This document shows positions 23,794 to 34,229 of a DNA stretch of 64,000 nucleotides, piece by piece. This stretch comes from Isoetes taiwanensis. Lineage: Eukaryota; Streptophyta; Lycopodiopsida; Isoetales; Isoetaceae. The notes beneath the pieces were generated by a model, which saw only the letters and a list, made by a program, of their open reading frames with translations, was not told where the DNA came from and made no database searches. A program made the translations under genes and the position numbers. How positions within the stretch are numbered: position 1 is the stretch's first letter; each line of letters begins with the position of its first letter. Where the stretch lies: contig JAJEKV010000036.1 in NCBI GenBank assembly GCA_021234155.1, positions 1,312,777-1,376,776 on the forward strand, given 5' to 3'.

Positions 23794-24045
23794 ATTCACA
23801 CGGGGGGTTACTCCGGGCAACGAGAGCTGTCGGATGGGCATATTTGCCCTTTATTCCAAGATCTGGACCGTACATAGCGATCCTCGTTTGTGGGGTATGC
23901 ATGTACAAGTTTTTGTATACTGTATATTAAAATTTGCAAAATACTATAAGATTTGAGAGAATGTACTTAATGGTGTTAATTTTGTACATGTATTGTAAAT
24001 ATATTTTTGGATCTCTCGCTGCCCTACGTAACCCCCCGTGTGAAT
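23794..24045. mobile_element. MITE-like inverted-repeat element
   Basis: The left end ATTCACACGGGGGGTTAC and the right end GTAACCCCCCGTGTGAAT are exact inverted repeats of 18 bp. With interruptions they extend inward to CAACGAGAG / CTCTCGCTG. The total length is 252 bp and the interior is AT-rich and non-coding. This is the structure of a small non-autonomous DNA transposon (MITE). I cannot define the target-site duplication, so the superfamily is open. Confidence 0.75.
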
Positions 24046-24139
24046 ATGCACCCAAACCAAAGGGGGTTTAGGGGGGATTTTAATTTAAATGTGTTAAATG
24101 CAATAGTTTGTGTTAATAATGTTAATGGTAGTTGTGTGT

Positions 24140-24212
24140 TGATTGTTATATTAAAAAAAAAAATTACAACCTTCGGGCCCTAACTAAAGCAAACATAGGT
24201 AAAATACTGATC
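24140..24212 (-). repeat. Dispersed retroelement 3'-end repeat, copy A
   Basis: TGTTATATT, an A-run, then CTTCGGGCCCTAAC, AAAGCAAA and ATAGGTAA match a second copy at 34165-34225. Read on the minus strand this gives CCCGAAGG then a T-run. The family is unknown. Confidence 0.45.
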
Positions 24213-27200
24213 TGAAGCCTGAACCTTATTATATTATGAATGCCATTGATGGAAATAAATTGCTTACATCAGTTTTATCTTCAAACGGTGGCTCATCAAT
24301 TGCATCATATAATTCATCTGGCAGCTTTATGGTGCAAATGCTATCTTATAAATGTTCCCAAAATGGCAGTTTCAAGTTCTAGCTCTGTTCAACCATCATA
24401 GATCCCTTTTGTGAGGTGGGACATTGATGGGAGAATAAGGATATACGGTGTGGATGCCAATCATCTGCAAGTGCATAATGCAAGAATTGTAGGGATGGTT
24501 CATGCCCAGCACTAGCACCAGAACCATATGCCCTCTTCATGAAACATTTCTCTTTAATGTTAAGAAAGAATACAAACTCCAATACTTGATTGCTCCATGA
24601 AACATTTCTCTTTAATGTTAAGAATACATGGGGCGGTTTCCAGAAACAGAAAGATGCATCTATTTAGAACAACAATACCGCTATCAAAAGATTTAAGTAT
24701 GATAGTACCACAATTGAATGAGTTATCAGATTGAATGAGCATCCACAATAAACTTCATTTCTTCTATAGCTAATAAATTCAAGTGCAGGTAGATCATTTT
24801 GACGATTCCATACCATTTACTTCATCTGTCAGTCTGGCATAAGCAATTCTTTGTATATGGGCGTTAGAAGGACCTAGTCTGTAGGTTTTCACCCAGTACC
24901 GAGATCAAGCTTTTGGTCCAGATCTGTCACACAACTCTGAAACAAATGCAGATTGCACCCCTCTGAAACGAATGCAGAATGGTCCCCTCAGACAGTTCCT
25001 CAGCTTCACCCTGAAAAACCCATAATTTATCTGTACAAATCTGAGCATAAACGATAGAGAAGGATCTGCCAGCCTAAGTCTGTTTAGAAGATGAGATAAC
25101 AAAATTTTCGAGCAGATTCCTTTCCGAAAATGAAGAAATATGTTTGAGCCTTCAAATACAAGAGTGAGATCTGTGTAAAAACCTGTTGCGGCCATAGGAG
25201 CACGTTTGCCAAATCCATATTCTTCTGCGTTGTTCAGCCTGCAATAGCGGCGAAATCATCACGAGCAGCAGATTGAATTCCACAATCAAACCCATCCATT
25301 ATTTGCAGTGTCGGGGCTTCAGAAGTATTCTTCCCAGCACGTTTTGATCGCCCAGAAGTCGCAGATCCGCCATAGCCACATCTTAGAGATTTGCCGATTT
25401 GGGTACCAAAAATCCGCCATAGCCATGGAAGCCCAAAGCTCGGCTGCCGAAATAGCTCCAGATTTGAAGCCAGATAGCCCCTCTATCGCCAGTTGCTATC
25501 TTTTGCTAGATCCCTAAAGCTCTAAAGCCCTAAACAAACCCTAAAGCCTTAAAGTTTTTGTAGCCCTAAAGTTTTTGTAGCCCTAAAGTTTTTGTAGCTT
25601 TAGATTTTTTTTAAGGGTGAAAATCAAAAGAGAAACCACAGCCTCGCAAATCAACGGTTAAAAATTGATGCACTCTAGAAATACTATTTACTATGCACAC
25701 CCGAATACAGCAACAAAATCATAGAAAAACCATATAGAAAAGCGTATAAAATATCGAAAGTTAACCCCCTGTTATAATGCTAGATATTGCCACAAAGTTT
25801 AGCATTTTGGAAATCAGATTCTCATATGGCTAATCTATCATTCTCATCAAGCAACCATGCCTTCTAAGAATGCTCTAGAAAATGTCTTGACTTTTTACCC
25901 TAAATGCCAAGGAACTATGGTTTCAAAACACGCTCTAATGAGCATTTGAAAAAATTTGCACTTTACATTCTCATTGTGTTTGGATTCTATTATAGATCTG
26001 CCATTACGTTTGCAAATGCTTTCTACAAAACTTTGATTGAAAAAAAAAAGGTTTTAATCAAAAATAATTTTTTTTGAGATGTTTTTTCTTACCAACCCAT
26101 TGTAGGTAATATATAAGTCGCTAAAAATATATAAAGAAGAGGAGCACTAGAGAGAGTGTCAATTGTTCCTGCGCGCATAACTTGAACTACAGAGGTCAGA
26201 TTCAGATGATCTTGGGCTCATTGGAAAGCTTATGCAGAGAGCTTTTCATTGGCATATGATTTGACCAGATCTATCAAGATAAATACCTGTTTTTTGTACT
26301 TTTCTATTTGGATACCTTTTTGCAAAGTGCGTGTTATGCAGATTTGATGGTAATAAGGATTTTATCATAACTTTTGAATTCAGACTCTATTTTGAGTGAT
26401 TTTTATTGTGTTGGAAAGCTCTCTCCGGGTCTTTCTGATGATTTATGATATAACCATGTTTGGTTAAATTTTCTTGGTCAAAACAACAAATTTTCGGGCA
26501 GATTTAGTTGGGTTTCACACCCCACTAGTTAATCAAAACATGATTTGCACAACAGCAAATCATACTCTCTGCGTAGATGATCATTCTGGTCGTGTCCTTT
26601 GTCCTGCATCATTGTAATGCAGTAAGCTTTTATGAAAATATTGAAGAAATGATGTTATCGTGGCCGCATTTTGTATCGGGAAAAAAAATTGGAACTTTCT
26701 GTTTTGGCGTGTTATGGAATTTGTACTATATTTGATGGTTTATATGTTATTCATGAACTTGCCAATGTGTTTTAAATTTTTATTTCTTTTCCAAACCAAA
26801 TAAACATCTCCCATAACGCATCAAAACAAAAAAGATTATTGTATCTGGCAACTTTTGAATATTGTAGAAGTTAACAAATAATCAACTTATTGTATTGTAA
26901 CCTATCCCATGTACTTGAGATTTGCACCATTATTCTTAGCAACATTCTGTGCAATTTTAACATTATCATGGACCAGAATATTATAATGTTGTGCTCATTC
27001 TGTAACAAAAAATGTCTCAAGCTTTTATTATTAGCAGGCTTGCCTAACCTCCCTTACAACATTTCATGGCTTCCTAAGCTATCCACCTAGCAAGCCACCT
27101 CAATTCAAAAGAATTTTGGCCATTAGATCTAAGAATTTATCCACCTACGATGGAGGAAATTAGAAAAGCTACAGAAATTACTTATCGCCACTTCTAGAAT

Positions 27201-27230
27201 GGCAGTCTTCATTTATGCCATCAAAATTAC
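24213..27230. other. Gene-free interval with small repeats
   Basis: No gene is supportable. Local features are: a 28-bp direct repeat CATGAAACATTTCTCTTTAA TGTTAAGA at about 24538 and 24597; three 17-bp units of CCCTAAAGTTTTTGTAG at about 25548-25600, next to telomere-like CCCTAAA words; and GGAAAGCT...AGCTTTTC near 26223, homologous to the duplicated block at 43.2-43.6 kb. The segment 26.1-26.5 kb therefore looks like old LTR-element leader sequence. Confidence 0.45.
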
Positions 27231-27237
27231 TTCTTTA

Positions 27238-27902
27238 TAATATGATTTAAGGTTAATATCTAATAATGAGCTCGGGGGAGTGGCCAATATGGTTAAGCAT
27301 TGGGCGAAATCATATAGAGTTAGTATATATCATGGTTGGGAACAAAAGGCAAAGGCAAAGGCAAAAGAGAGGCCAAAGAGGGCTAAAGTCGCAGAGACTT
27401 CTATAAATAGAACCTGAATTTCAATTGGTGATATCTCCGCAACCAGAGCTCTGATTGAGACAATACTTACTTCACTAGAACCGTCTCGGAGTCTAGTTTT
27501 TGAATTGAGACTCCTCCGAATAAGAGAGTTTTAACCAGAAGAGTGATAGGGAGTTAAGAAAGATTGCTCTACTCATTCACACTTCAAGTTGATTTCTAGA
27601 AAGCCATTACCTTTTTCCTAGAGCTTTTACTGTTCTTGTTTAATATCTTGTTACTATCCTAGAACCTTACTCTTGGTGTATTATATTGAGGACTGCTAGC
27701 TCGAGAAAGGAGCTATAAGAGGAAACTGATTGTCAGATATGCCTTACTGTCTTTTTATTCCAGCCTGATATTGCTAGCTGAGTGGTCCAGTTGGGTGGAG
27801 AGCTTTGGGCTAAAGGCTTGTTTTTGAGAATCTTTAATGTTTTAGTGCTGGTTTACTAGATGTTTGATCTTTTGATTGCTGGCTAAACTTTAGTTCGTAA
27901 CA
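27238..27902 (+). repeat. 5' LTR (665 bp)
   Basis: It begins TAATATGATTTAAGG (3' LTR: TGATACGATTTAAGG) and ends GTTCGTAACA. It lacks a short stretch present in the partner near 30590 and has substitutions throughout. Confidence 0.88.
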
Positions 27903-28996
27903 AGTGGTATCAGAGCACAATTCTGATTTCTCTTGGAGCCTGTGTGTTTTTTTATTTGACTAAAATTAGTTTAACTGTTCTATTAGAAGTAGTTTAGTAT
28001 TTCTATAATCAAAGTTAAGAAGTTTAATTTTAAAGAATCAAGAATAAGCCTCAGAAAAGGCATTATATGTTTGAAGCCCTAAACTTGCCAAAATTTGCAA
28101 AATAAGGTCTTCCATTCGGCCGAATCTGTAGATCTTATTTTGCAGTTCTCAGCTCTCAGCTGCCACATCTGAGCTTTCAAGCCACCTCTATGAGAAGCTT
28201 AAAGAATTAGGTATTTAAAAAAAAAAATGAAAAGCTAATTTGGATTCCCCTCAGACTCGCCATAACCCAATTTTATTTCACAAATCGAATCTAAAATACT
28301 AGACGTTGGCCGGATTTGGAAATGGATGATTCGATGCCATAGCCCAGCTACGAAATTCTGAAACCTTAGCCAGGCTTTTGCTGTAGAATCCTTTGTCTTT
28401 GAAATCCTAATGCTGCCCTTACAGTTTGATATTTTGATTGCTGGCTAAACTTTGGTTCGTAACAAGTGGTATCAGAGCACAATTCCGATTTCTCTTGGAG
28501 CATGTGTGCTTTTTTATTTGACTAAAATTAGTTTAACTGTTCTATTAGAAGTAGTTTAGTATTTCTATAATCAAAGTTAAGAAGTTTAATTCTAAAGAAT
28601 CAAGAATAAGCCTCAGAAAAAGGCATTATATCTCTGAAGCCCTAAACTTGCCAAAATTTGCAAAATAAGGTCTTCCATTCGGCCGAATCTGTAGACCTTA
28701 TTTTGCAGTTCTCAGCTCTCAGCTGCCACATCTGAGCTTTCAAGTCACCTCTATGAGAAGCCTAAAGAATTAGGTATTTAAAAAATAAAATAAAAAATGA
28801 AAAGCTAATTTGGATTCCCCTCAGGCTCGCCATAACCCAATTTTATTTCACAAATCGAATCTAAAATACTAGACGTTGGCCGGATTTGGAAATGGATGAT
28901 TCGATGCCATAGCCCAGCTACGAAATTCTGAAACCTTAGCCAGGCTTTTGCTGTAGAATCCTTCGTCTTTAAAACCCTAATGCTGCCCTTACAGTT
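27863..28996 (+). repeat. Tandem duplication of LTR end, PBS and leader
   Basis: A unit of about 562-570 bp occurs twice (about 27863-28423 and 28424-28996). Each copy starts TTTGATNTTTTGATTGC, runs through the last ~40 bp of the LTR and the TGGTATCAGAGC primer-binding site (27905-27916 and 28467-28478), and ends CTGCCCTTACAG. The element therefore has two primer-binding sites. Confidence 0.88.
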
Positions 28997-29009
28997 TTAA
29001 GAAATTCGA

Positions 29010-29560
29010 TGCCTTTAGGGTATTTCTGAAGAAATTCATGATGCACCAAGCTTCATTGTCCAGGAACAAGCTTGTAGCTATTGCATCAATTCGCACGGGG
29101 TCCCACAGGCTACGGATTGAGACAGGTAGATGGGAGCGGCCGCAATTGCCACGAGAAGCGAGACTATGTGCCTGTTGCCAGTTACAGGTTATTGAAGATG
29201 AAAGCCATACTCTTCTGAGTTGCCCTGCTTTTGAGATAGTCCAGAATCATTTTTTGACCTTAGCATTCCATTCCACGCTTCCACAACTTCTCAGAGCACC
29301 ATCTGTGCATGACTTGGCATTATATATACTTGAGGTTCTAGATAAACGTCTGCAATTACTGAGCCCTCAGTAGTCATTATCTCTGCTTGTCTAGTATCAT
29401 CATTACTGCAAAGGTTTTTCCCTTGAAAATCTTTCCAGGCAGGGGTTTTTTAATCCTAGTAGTAATGATTGTACTAGCCCATTGTATGGGTCCCATGACC
29501 TATTGGTCTCCGTGGACGTTAAAAAAACTATTCTATTCTATTCTATTCTTTAGAATGTAT
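29010..29560 (+). mobile_element. 5'-truncated LINE 3' end nested in the LTR element
   Basis: An open frame (29038-29373) encodes an intact LINE C-terminal finger: RTGSHRLRIETGRW, CACCQLQVIEDESHTLLSCP, with the C-x2-C...H...C ligands present. After the stop come the ENE-like module (29399-29469), GGGTCCCATGACC, GGTCTCCGTGGACG, TTAAAA and a (TTCTA)n tail of about three units. EN and RT are absent, so this copy inserted as a 5'-truncated LINE. It is the best-preserved tail of this LINE family in the window. Confidence 0.85.
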
Positions 29561-30035
29561 TTAAAACTATTATTTTTGAAAAAGGATCGTGCCATGGTCT
29601 CTCCCTAGATTGTGATTGATTAAATTTGTATAAGTATCCGTATTTTTATTTGAACCATTACTTTGGAATAAACGGTTTCAAGCCTTAGAACTCTCTATAA
29701 TATTTGTTTGGATATGTTGAAAGAAAACTCATTTAAGGCTATGTTAGTAAAGAACCATACCATTTGGTTGGTTTGCAGGTTCTAATGTCAAGATTGACTT
29801 TTCGCAGGACATAGAAACTGTCATGCAGGGAATTATTTTGGGAGATATTCTTACCTTCTTATTTGGCACATGAGCAACCTAAGTTTTAGGCGTTTGCGGC
29901 TATAAGGTAAACGGATATTTGAGTTACATTTGCCTTAGGGGAATTCCAAGGTGGAAGTATAAGATGTTCTTTTCTTTGTGTAGTGTATAGTAAATCTTGA
30001 GACAACTAATATGTTTGCAGCATAATAGTTGGACT

Positions 30036-30222
30036 TGAAACTTTTTAGCCTAAAGGGTTGGACTTAAAAAATTTTAGCCTAAAGGGCTGGACTTGGAAAA
30101 TATTTTTAGCCTAAAGGGCTGGACTTGGAAAACATTTTTAGCCTAAAGGGATGGACTTGAAAATTTTTAGCCTAAAGGGCTGGACTTGGAAAAATTTTAG
30201 CAGAAAGGGCTGGACTTGACTA
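30036..30222 (+). repeat. Tandem 29-33-bp repeats before the PPT
   Basis: About six units of TTTTAGCCTAAAGGG then CTGGACTTGGAAAA follow one another, varying in length and at a few bases. Most units can form AGCC-TAAAG-GGCT; some variants break this pairing, so RNA structure is not supported as well as in the 56.2-kb array. Confidence 0.85.
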
Positions 30223-30318
30223 TTTCTGATTGTGCAGATTGTAGCCATGGATTTGGTTATGCTAATTTTCCATATAATTTCTTGATCGAAGACGATCAAT
30301 CCCGAGAAGGGGAGGAAT

Positions 30319-30969
30319 TGATACGATTTAAGGTTAATATCTAATAATGAGCTAGGGGGAGTGGCCAATATGATTAAGCATTGGGCGAAATCATATAGAG
30401 TTAGTATATATCATGGTTGGGAACAAAAGGCAAAGGCAAAGGCAAAAGGCAGACCAAAGAAGGCTCAAGCTGCAGAAACTTCTATAAATAGAACCTGAAT
30501 TTCAATTGGCAATATCTCCGCAACCAGAGCTCCGATTGAGACAATATTTACTTTACTGGAACAATCTCGGAGTGTAGTTTTTGAATTGAGGTAGCACTTT
30601 CCATAACTCGTCTGAATTAAAAGAGTTTTAACCGGAAGAGTGATAGGGGGTTAAGAAAGACTACTCTATTCATTCACTCTTGAAGTTGATTCCTAGAAAG
30701 CCATTACCTTTTTCCTAGAGCTTTTGCTGTTCTTGCTTAATATCCTGTTACTATCCTAGAACCTTACTCTTGGTGTATCATATTGAGGACTGCTAGCTCG
30801 AGAAAGAAGCTATAAGAGGAAACTGATTGTCAGATATGCCTTACTGTCTTTTTATTCCAGCCTGATATTGCTAGCTTAGTGGCCTGGTTTTGAGAGTCTT
30901 TAATATTTTAGTGTTGGTTTACTAGATGTTTGATTTTTCTGATTACGGGCTAAACTTTGGTTCGTAACA
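30319..30969 (+). repeat. 3' LTR (651 bp)
   Basis: It starts TGATACGATTTAAGG directly after the purine tract and ends GTTCGTAACA, followed by the CTTTA duplication. Confidence 0.9.
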
Positions 30970-31089
30970 CTTTACGCATCTCTTTGCTTGATTCAATCTG
31001 GAAGTTCTTTGGTTGCGTTTTGGTGCTCTTTGTAACCATTATTTTGTTAAGTTCTATTTTGAACGAGATTAGCCTAGTGTTTATGAGAT

Positions 31090-31205
31090 CATAGTTGGTT
31101 ATTTGTTAGTTCGCTTGTGGCTTTATTGGGTCATGTTAGTGGAGGGGTCTATACAAAAGCAGCAGATGTTGGGACAAATTTAGTTGGAAAGGTTGAAAAA
31201 GCCTC
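31090..31205 (+). pseudogene. Vacuolar H+-pyrophosphatase exon fragment
   Basis: The plus frame reads [20 protein letters not shown] then LVGKVEK. This is the conserved [19 protein letters not shown] segment of membrane H+-translocating pyrophosphatases (type I, VHP1/AVP1-like), which carries PPi-binding acidic residues. The following sequence leaves the family at once ([10 protein letters not shown]...), and no neighbouring exon was found. The usual A-D after DVG is T-N here. This is most likely an exon scrap carried or duplicated into repeat DNA. Confidence 0.7.
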
Positions 31206-31209
31206 ATAT

Positions 31210-32860
31210 TTTATCGTTGAGTATGATAGGAAGTTTTTGGTATGTTGGACATGTGCCAGTAATTGCAGAAAACAATTGCTTCTTCTAGTCGTGGTATTCT
31301 TTCCATGCACGAGTCTAATGTCACATGTGGCAAATGCCTTACCTCTATTGGCCTTAGAGAATAATGAGTAACATTGCCAGGCATACAGACAGCTACGTGT
31401 TACCAATCCAGGAGTTCGAAGGTACATTTCTAGTGCCATCCTCTTTAAAAAGGGACGTTTGTTCATGTGTTGAATGCCAGAAGACTGCTCCTTATATAAA
31501 AACAGACAAGGTATTCCAGGTTTGCTGGTGCATTTCCACTAATTATGCTCTTTTATATAAGCTCTTCTATTTTTTATGATCCGGGTCTTGTGCCTTTGGA
31601 TGGTTCCAACAATGAGTCTTGGTGCTAAGGCTTGATGGCCTGGCTTTATGGTCTACTGCATACTACAAACAAGGGGCAATATTTGCCAGTCTTAGCTTCA
31701 TGCTTAAAATTAGTCGTTTTCATTATTTTAGTTTTGATCATCAATTAGGATTAGCATTTGTTATTCCGTTTTAATGTCTCAAGGGAGCTTTTAATCAATT
31801 TAATGGATTTGTTTTTTTTTTTATTCTTATACAGTCATTGTGACGGATATTACTAGATGGCCTTCTGGCAGAAGTTGGCCATATATCTGATCCAATACAA
31901 ATTTGAGCTGTGTGTATTATTAAAAGCATTTCACTTGATTGTTGTTTCTTTCAAATTGAAGCCTCTTAATATTGTTAGATGATCCCGTCTTTGTGTGGCA
32001 TCTTAATGCATAACAAACAGAATATGAAGGAAAGGGCATTTTCTTGGGGCATATGGTATCTTAATGCGAGTGAACCCTTTTTAAAACAGGCTAGTTGTAT
32101 TTTGCAAAGGCTCAAGGTGCTAGATACCCCATTTGGTGAGGAGACAACGGTCTTAATCACAACAGATCAGGTCAAGTTTTTTCATGGGTCCTCTTTGTAC
32201 ACAAGAGATAAAATGTTTTGGGCCACGAACTTGTTCCATGAAGGTGTCATAAGATAAGATAAGATAAGATAAGATAAGAGAGAAGCCCTTAGATAAGGAC
32301 GAAGTTTGTCTGTTTATTGAAGGTACAATCTTACCTTGTTAGCTATTGCATTGATTGAATATCTGATGCTGCAATTGCTTAAACTACACCAAAGTTGTTT
32401 TATATAATCTAGAGAATGATATTGGCACTAAAGAACCAGAGACAAGTTATTGCGCAAGTCAGCCTTGCATATATCCATTTTTGCTGAGGTCTTAATTGAA
32501 TATTCTATGGTTGGATTACTAGAATAAACTCTACATTCTAAGATTTGAACTGAATTTTGCTGCGTATAATTCCAGGAAATACTATGACCAACTCAAGTTG
32601 TACCATTAATCTATAAGGAGGTTGGTCTTGAGTTTGTTGATCTGTGTGCTTCTTATGTTCCATCAGTTCCTGGTATCTCTTTAGTTTCTTCTTATGTTCC
32701 ATTGGTTCCATCCCTTTATCTTTTCCACGACTTGTTTCTTGTACCTGGTTTTTTGCCTTGGTTCCATTATCTCCTTTCACTTATTTTTCGATCTAGCTTC
32801 TTTGTTTTTTCATCCTCTATGCTGAGTATTTTGAGATTTGTTCCTCTTCTATCGGCCGAC
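31210..32860. other. No clear gene; (ATAAG)n microsatellite
   Basis: One open frame (31979-32257, ending ...FGEETTVLITTDQVKFFHGS) is codon-like but unrecognised. A (ATAAG) microsatellite of about six units lies at 32249-32279. Nothing else is supportable. Confidence 0.4.
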
Positions 32861-34153
32861 ATATATGCTATCTAGGACCTTGCTACAGAATGTCAAGGTA
32901 CTATTGTGAAGCAATAGAACCGCCATTCTTTGGCAAGGGACGTCAGCTGCTATTTTAGGCCCAGTTTTCCGTTATATACATGTCTCTTCTGCTTCTTCCT
33001 CATTGGCCTTCTCTTGGGCTAGTTTTCTTCTTCCTGTTTGTCCTACCACATTCCCTCACCCTCCCTCCCTTGATGGATTGTCTGCTTTTGATCATGTCCA
33101 TTTTTTCGTTTCTCATTATTACTTTCTTTCATGAAGTTGCTCCTTCGCTAATCTTTATCTATTTGTATATTTTTTTCTCGGGTCGCCCTCCAACCTCTAG
33201 TATCCTCTATGGTTTCCTTTCCTATGTTTTTTAAAGTGCATATTTGCTTATTCTTCAATTTTTCTTGGCGCGCCGTTGTAGCCTCCAAAGCATATTTATT
33301 TTTCATTCTTTCTCGGCGTGGCACTGTAGCCTCCGAGACAATATTTATTATTCATATTTTCTCCAATTATATCATTTGGACCCCAAAAATACAATGCTAA
33401 TAGATGAGTGGCATTGTAGCCTCGGTTTTCGGGAAAAACCTAGTGATAAGCACTAATAGGATGTTTTTTTTTTCCAACCCGAACACGCATCACCACCAAC
33501 AATGGTGTTTTCCACCGGAAGGTTCTTGATTGGTCTAATTTTGTTGTTTCTTTCTCGAGAGAATAAGGTAATGGCCCTAGAGTCTCCAAACTTTATTATT
33601 CTCTATATTTTTGCATTTTGGCATGCGCCTTTGCTTGAAGCTCCTTCCTGACTTTCTAACGGGCCTTGCTCCTTCTCAGATTTTCCACTGCAGGTTACTT
33701 TCTGAAGATTTTGTGGTTGTGGAAGGGTGCGGGCCCGAGCTTCTCTTTGTAGAGGTCTCGCCATCGTGTTTGTTTCATAGCGTTTCTTAGCTGATGCATT
33801 CCTCGAGAGCGTTGATGACCATTTCTCATTGGGGTTTTCCTCAAAAACCCGCAAGGACGGGGTTTTTCATGTCGATGAGAAGTTGGTTTTTTGGGCCCGT
33901 GCTCGCCCCTGGACACCCCCCCTTTTTTTCTCACCTTTATCTTGTTTAGGCAATGGATGGATCATACTTTATCTTGTTTTCGTCATTTCTATCATGCTCT
34001 CGATGATTGTCTAGTTTCGGAGCGTGTTTATCAATATTTTCAAACTTTTTTATCCCAGGTGGAGGAATCATTTTTGTACTCAGTGATTTTACAAAAGCTC
34101 AATGAGAACACCACTTCACTATATATGCTATCTAGGACCTTGCCACAGAATGT
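32861..34153. mobile_element. Candidate insertion flanked by a 33-bp direct repeat
   Basis: ATATATGCTATCTAGGACCT followed by TGCYACAGAATGT occurs at 32861-32893 and 34121-34153 with one mismatch. The 1.2 kb between them contains a partial LINE 3' module on the minus strand (33355-33455) and tandem GC-rich repeats near 33260-33345. The direct repeats could be a long target-site duplication or an ordinary duplication. Confidence 0.4.
33260..33455 (-). repeat. Partial LINE 3' module and TGTAGCCTC repeats
   Basis: On the minus strand, CTTATCACTAGGTTTTTCCCGAAAACC matches the left half of the 11.3-kb module (CTTATCA, GG, U5, stem, AAAA), but the U6 half is missing. Beyond it GGACCCCAAAAAT and ATATCATTTGG (plus strand) also match 11.25 kb. 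On the plus strand TGTAGCCTCC recurs three times about 53 and 94 bp apart. Confidence 0.5.
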
Positions 34154-34164
34154 AGTTATGCGTT

Positions 34165-34225
34165 GGTTGTTATATTAAAAAACATTTGGGCCCTTCGGGC
34201 CCTAACAAAAGCAAATATAGGTAAG
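34165..34225 (-). repeat. Dispersed retroelement 3'-end repeat, copy B
   Basis: TTGTTATATTAAAAAACATT then GGGCCCTTCGGGCCCTAAC and AAAGCAAATATAGGTAA match copy A at 24140-24212. GGGCCC-TTC-GGGCCC is a near-palindrome. Confidence 0.45.
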
Positions 34226-34229
34226 CTTT

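Larger units (their letters stand above)
27233..30974 (+). mobile_element. Non-coding LTR retrotransposon with nested LINE tail
   Basis: Similar terminal repeats at 27238-27902 and 30319-30969 are flanked by the target-site duplication CTTTA (27233-27237 and 30970-30974). The 3' LTR has TG...CA ends; the 5' LTR start has decayed to TA. A tRNA-iMet primer-binding site follows the 5' LTR, and a purine-rich tract GAGAAGGGGAGGAAT precedes the 3' LTR. The interior has no gag or pol. It holds a tandem duplication of the leader, a 5'-truncated LINE 3' end and a tandem-repeat array. The LTRs have diverged visibly, so this is older than the elements at 4.4 and 54.2 kb. Confidence 0.9.

Noticed and set aside
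25510-25605. Telomere-like CCCTAAA words
   Set aside because: Only scattered copies mixed with CCCTAAAGTTTTTGTAG units; not a telomeric array. The TAGGGTTAGGGTTAG word near 59530 is also too short.
30036-30222. CRISPR-like array
   Set aside because: The units abut without unique spacers and lie inside a plant LTR element.
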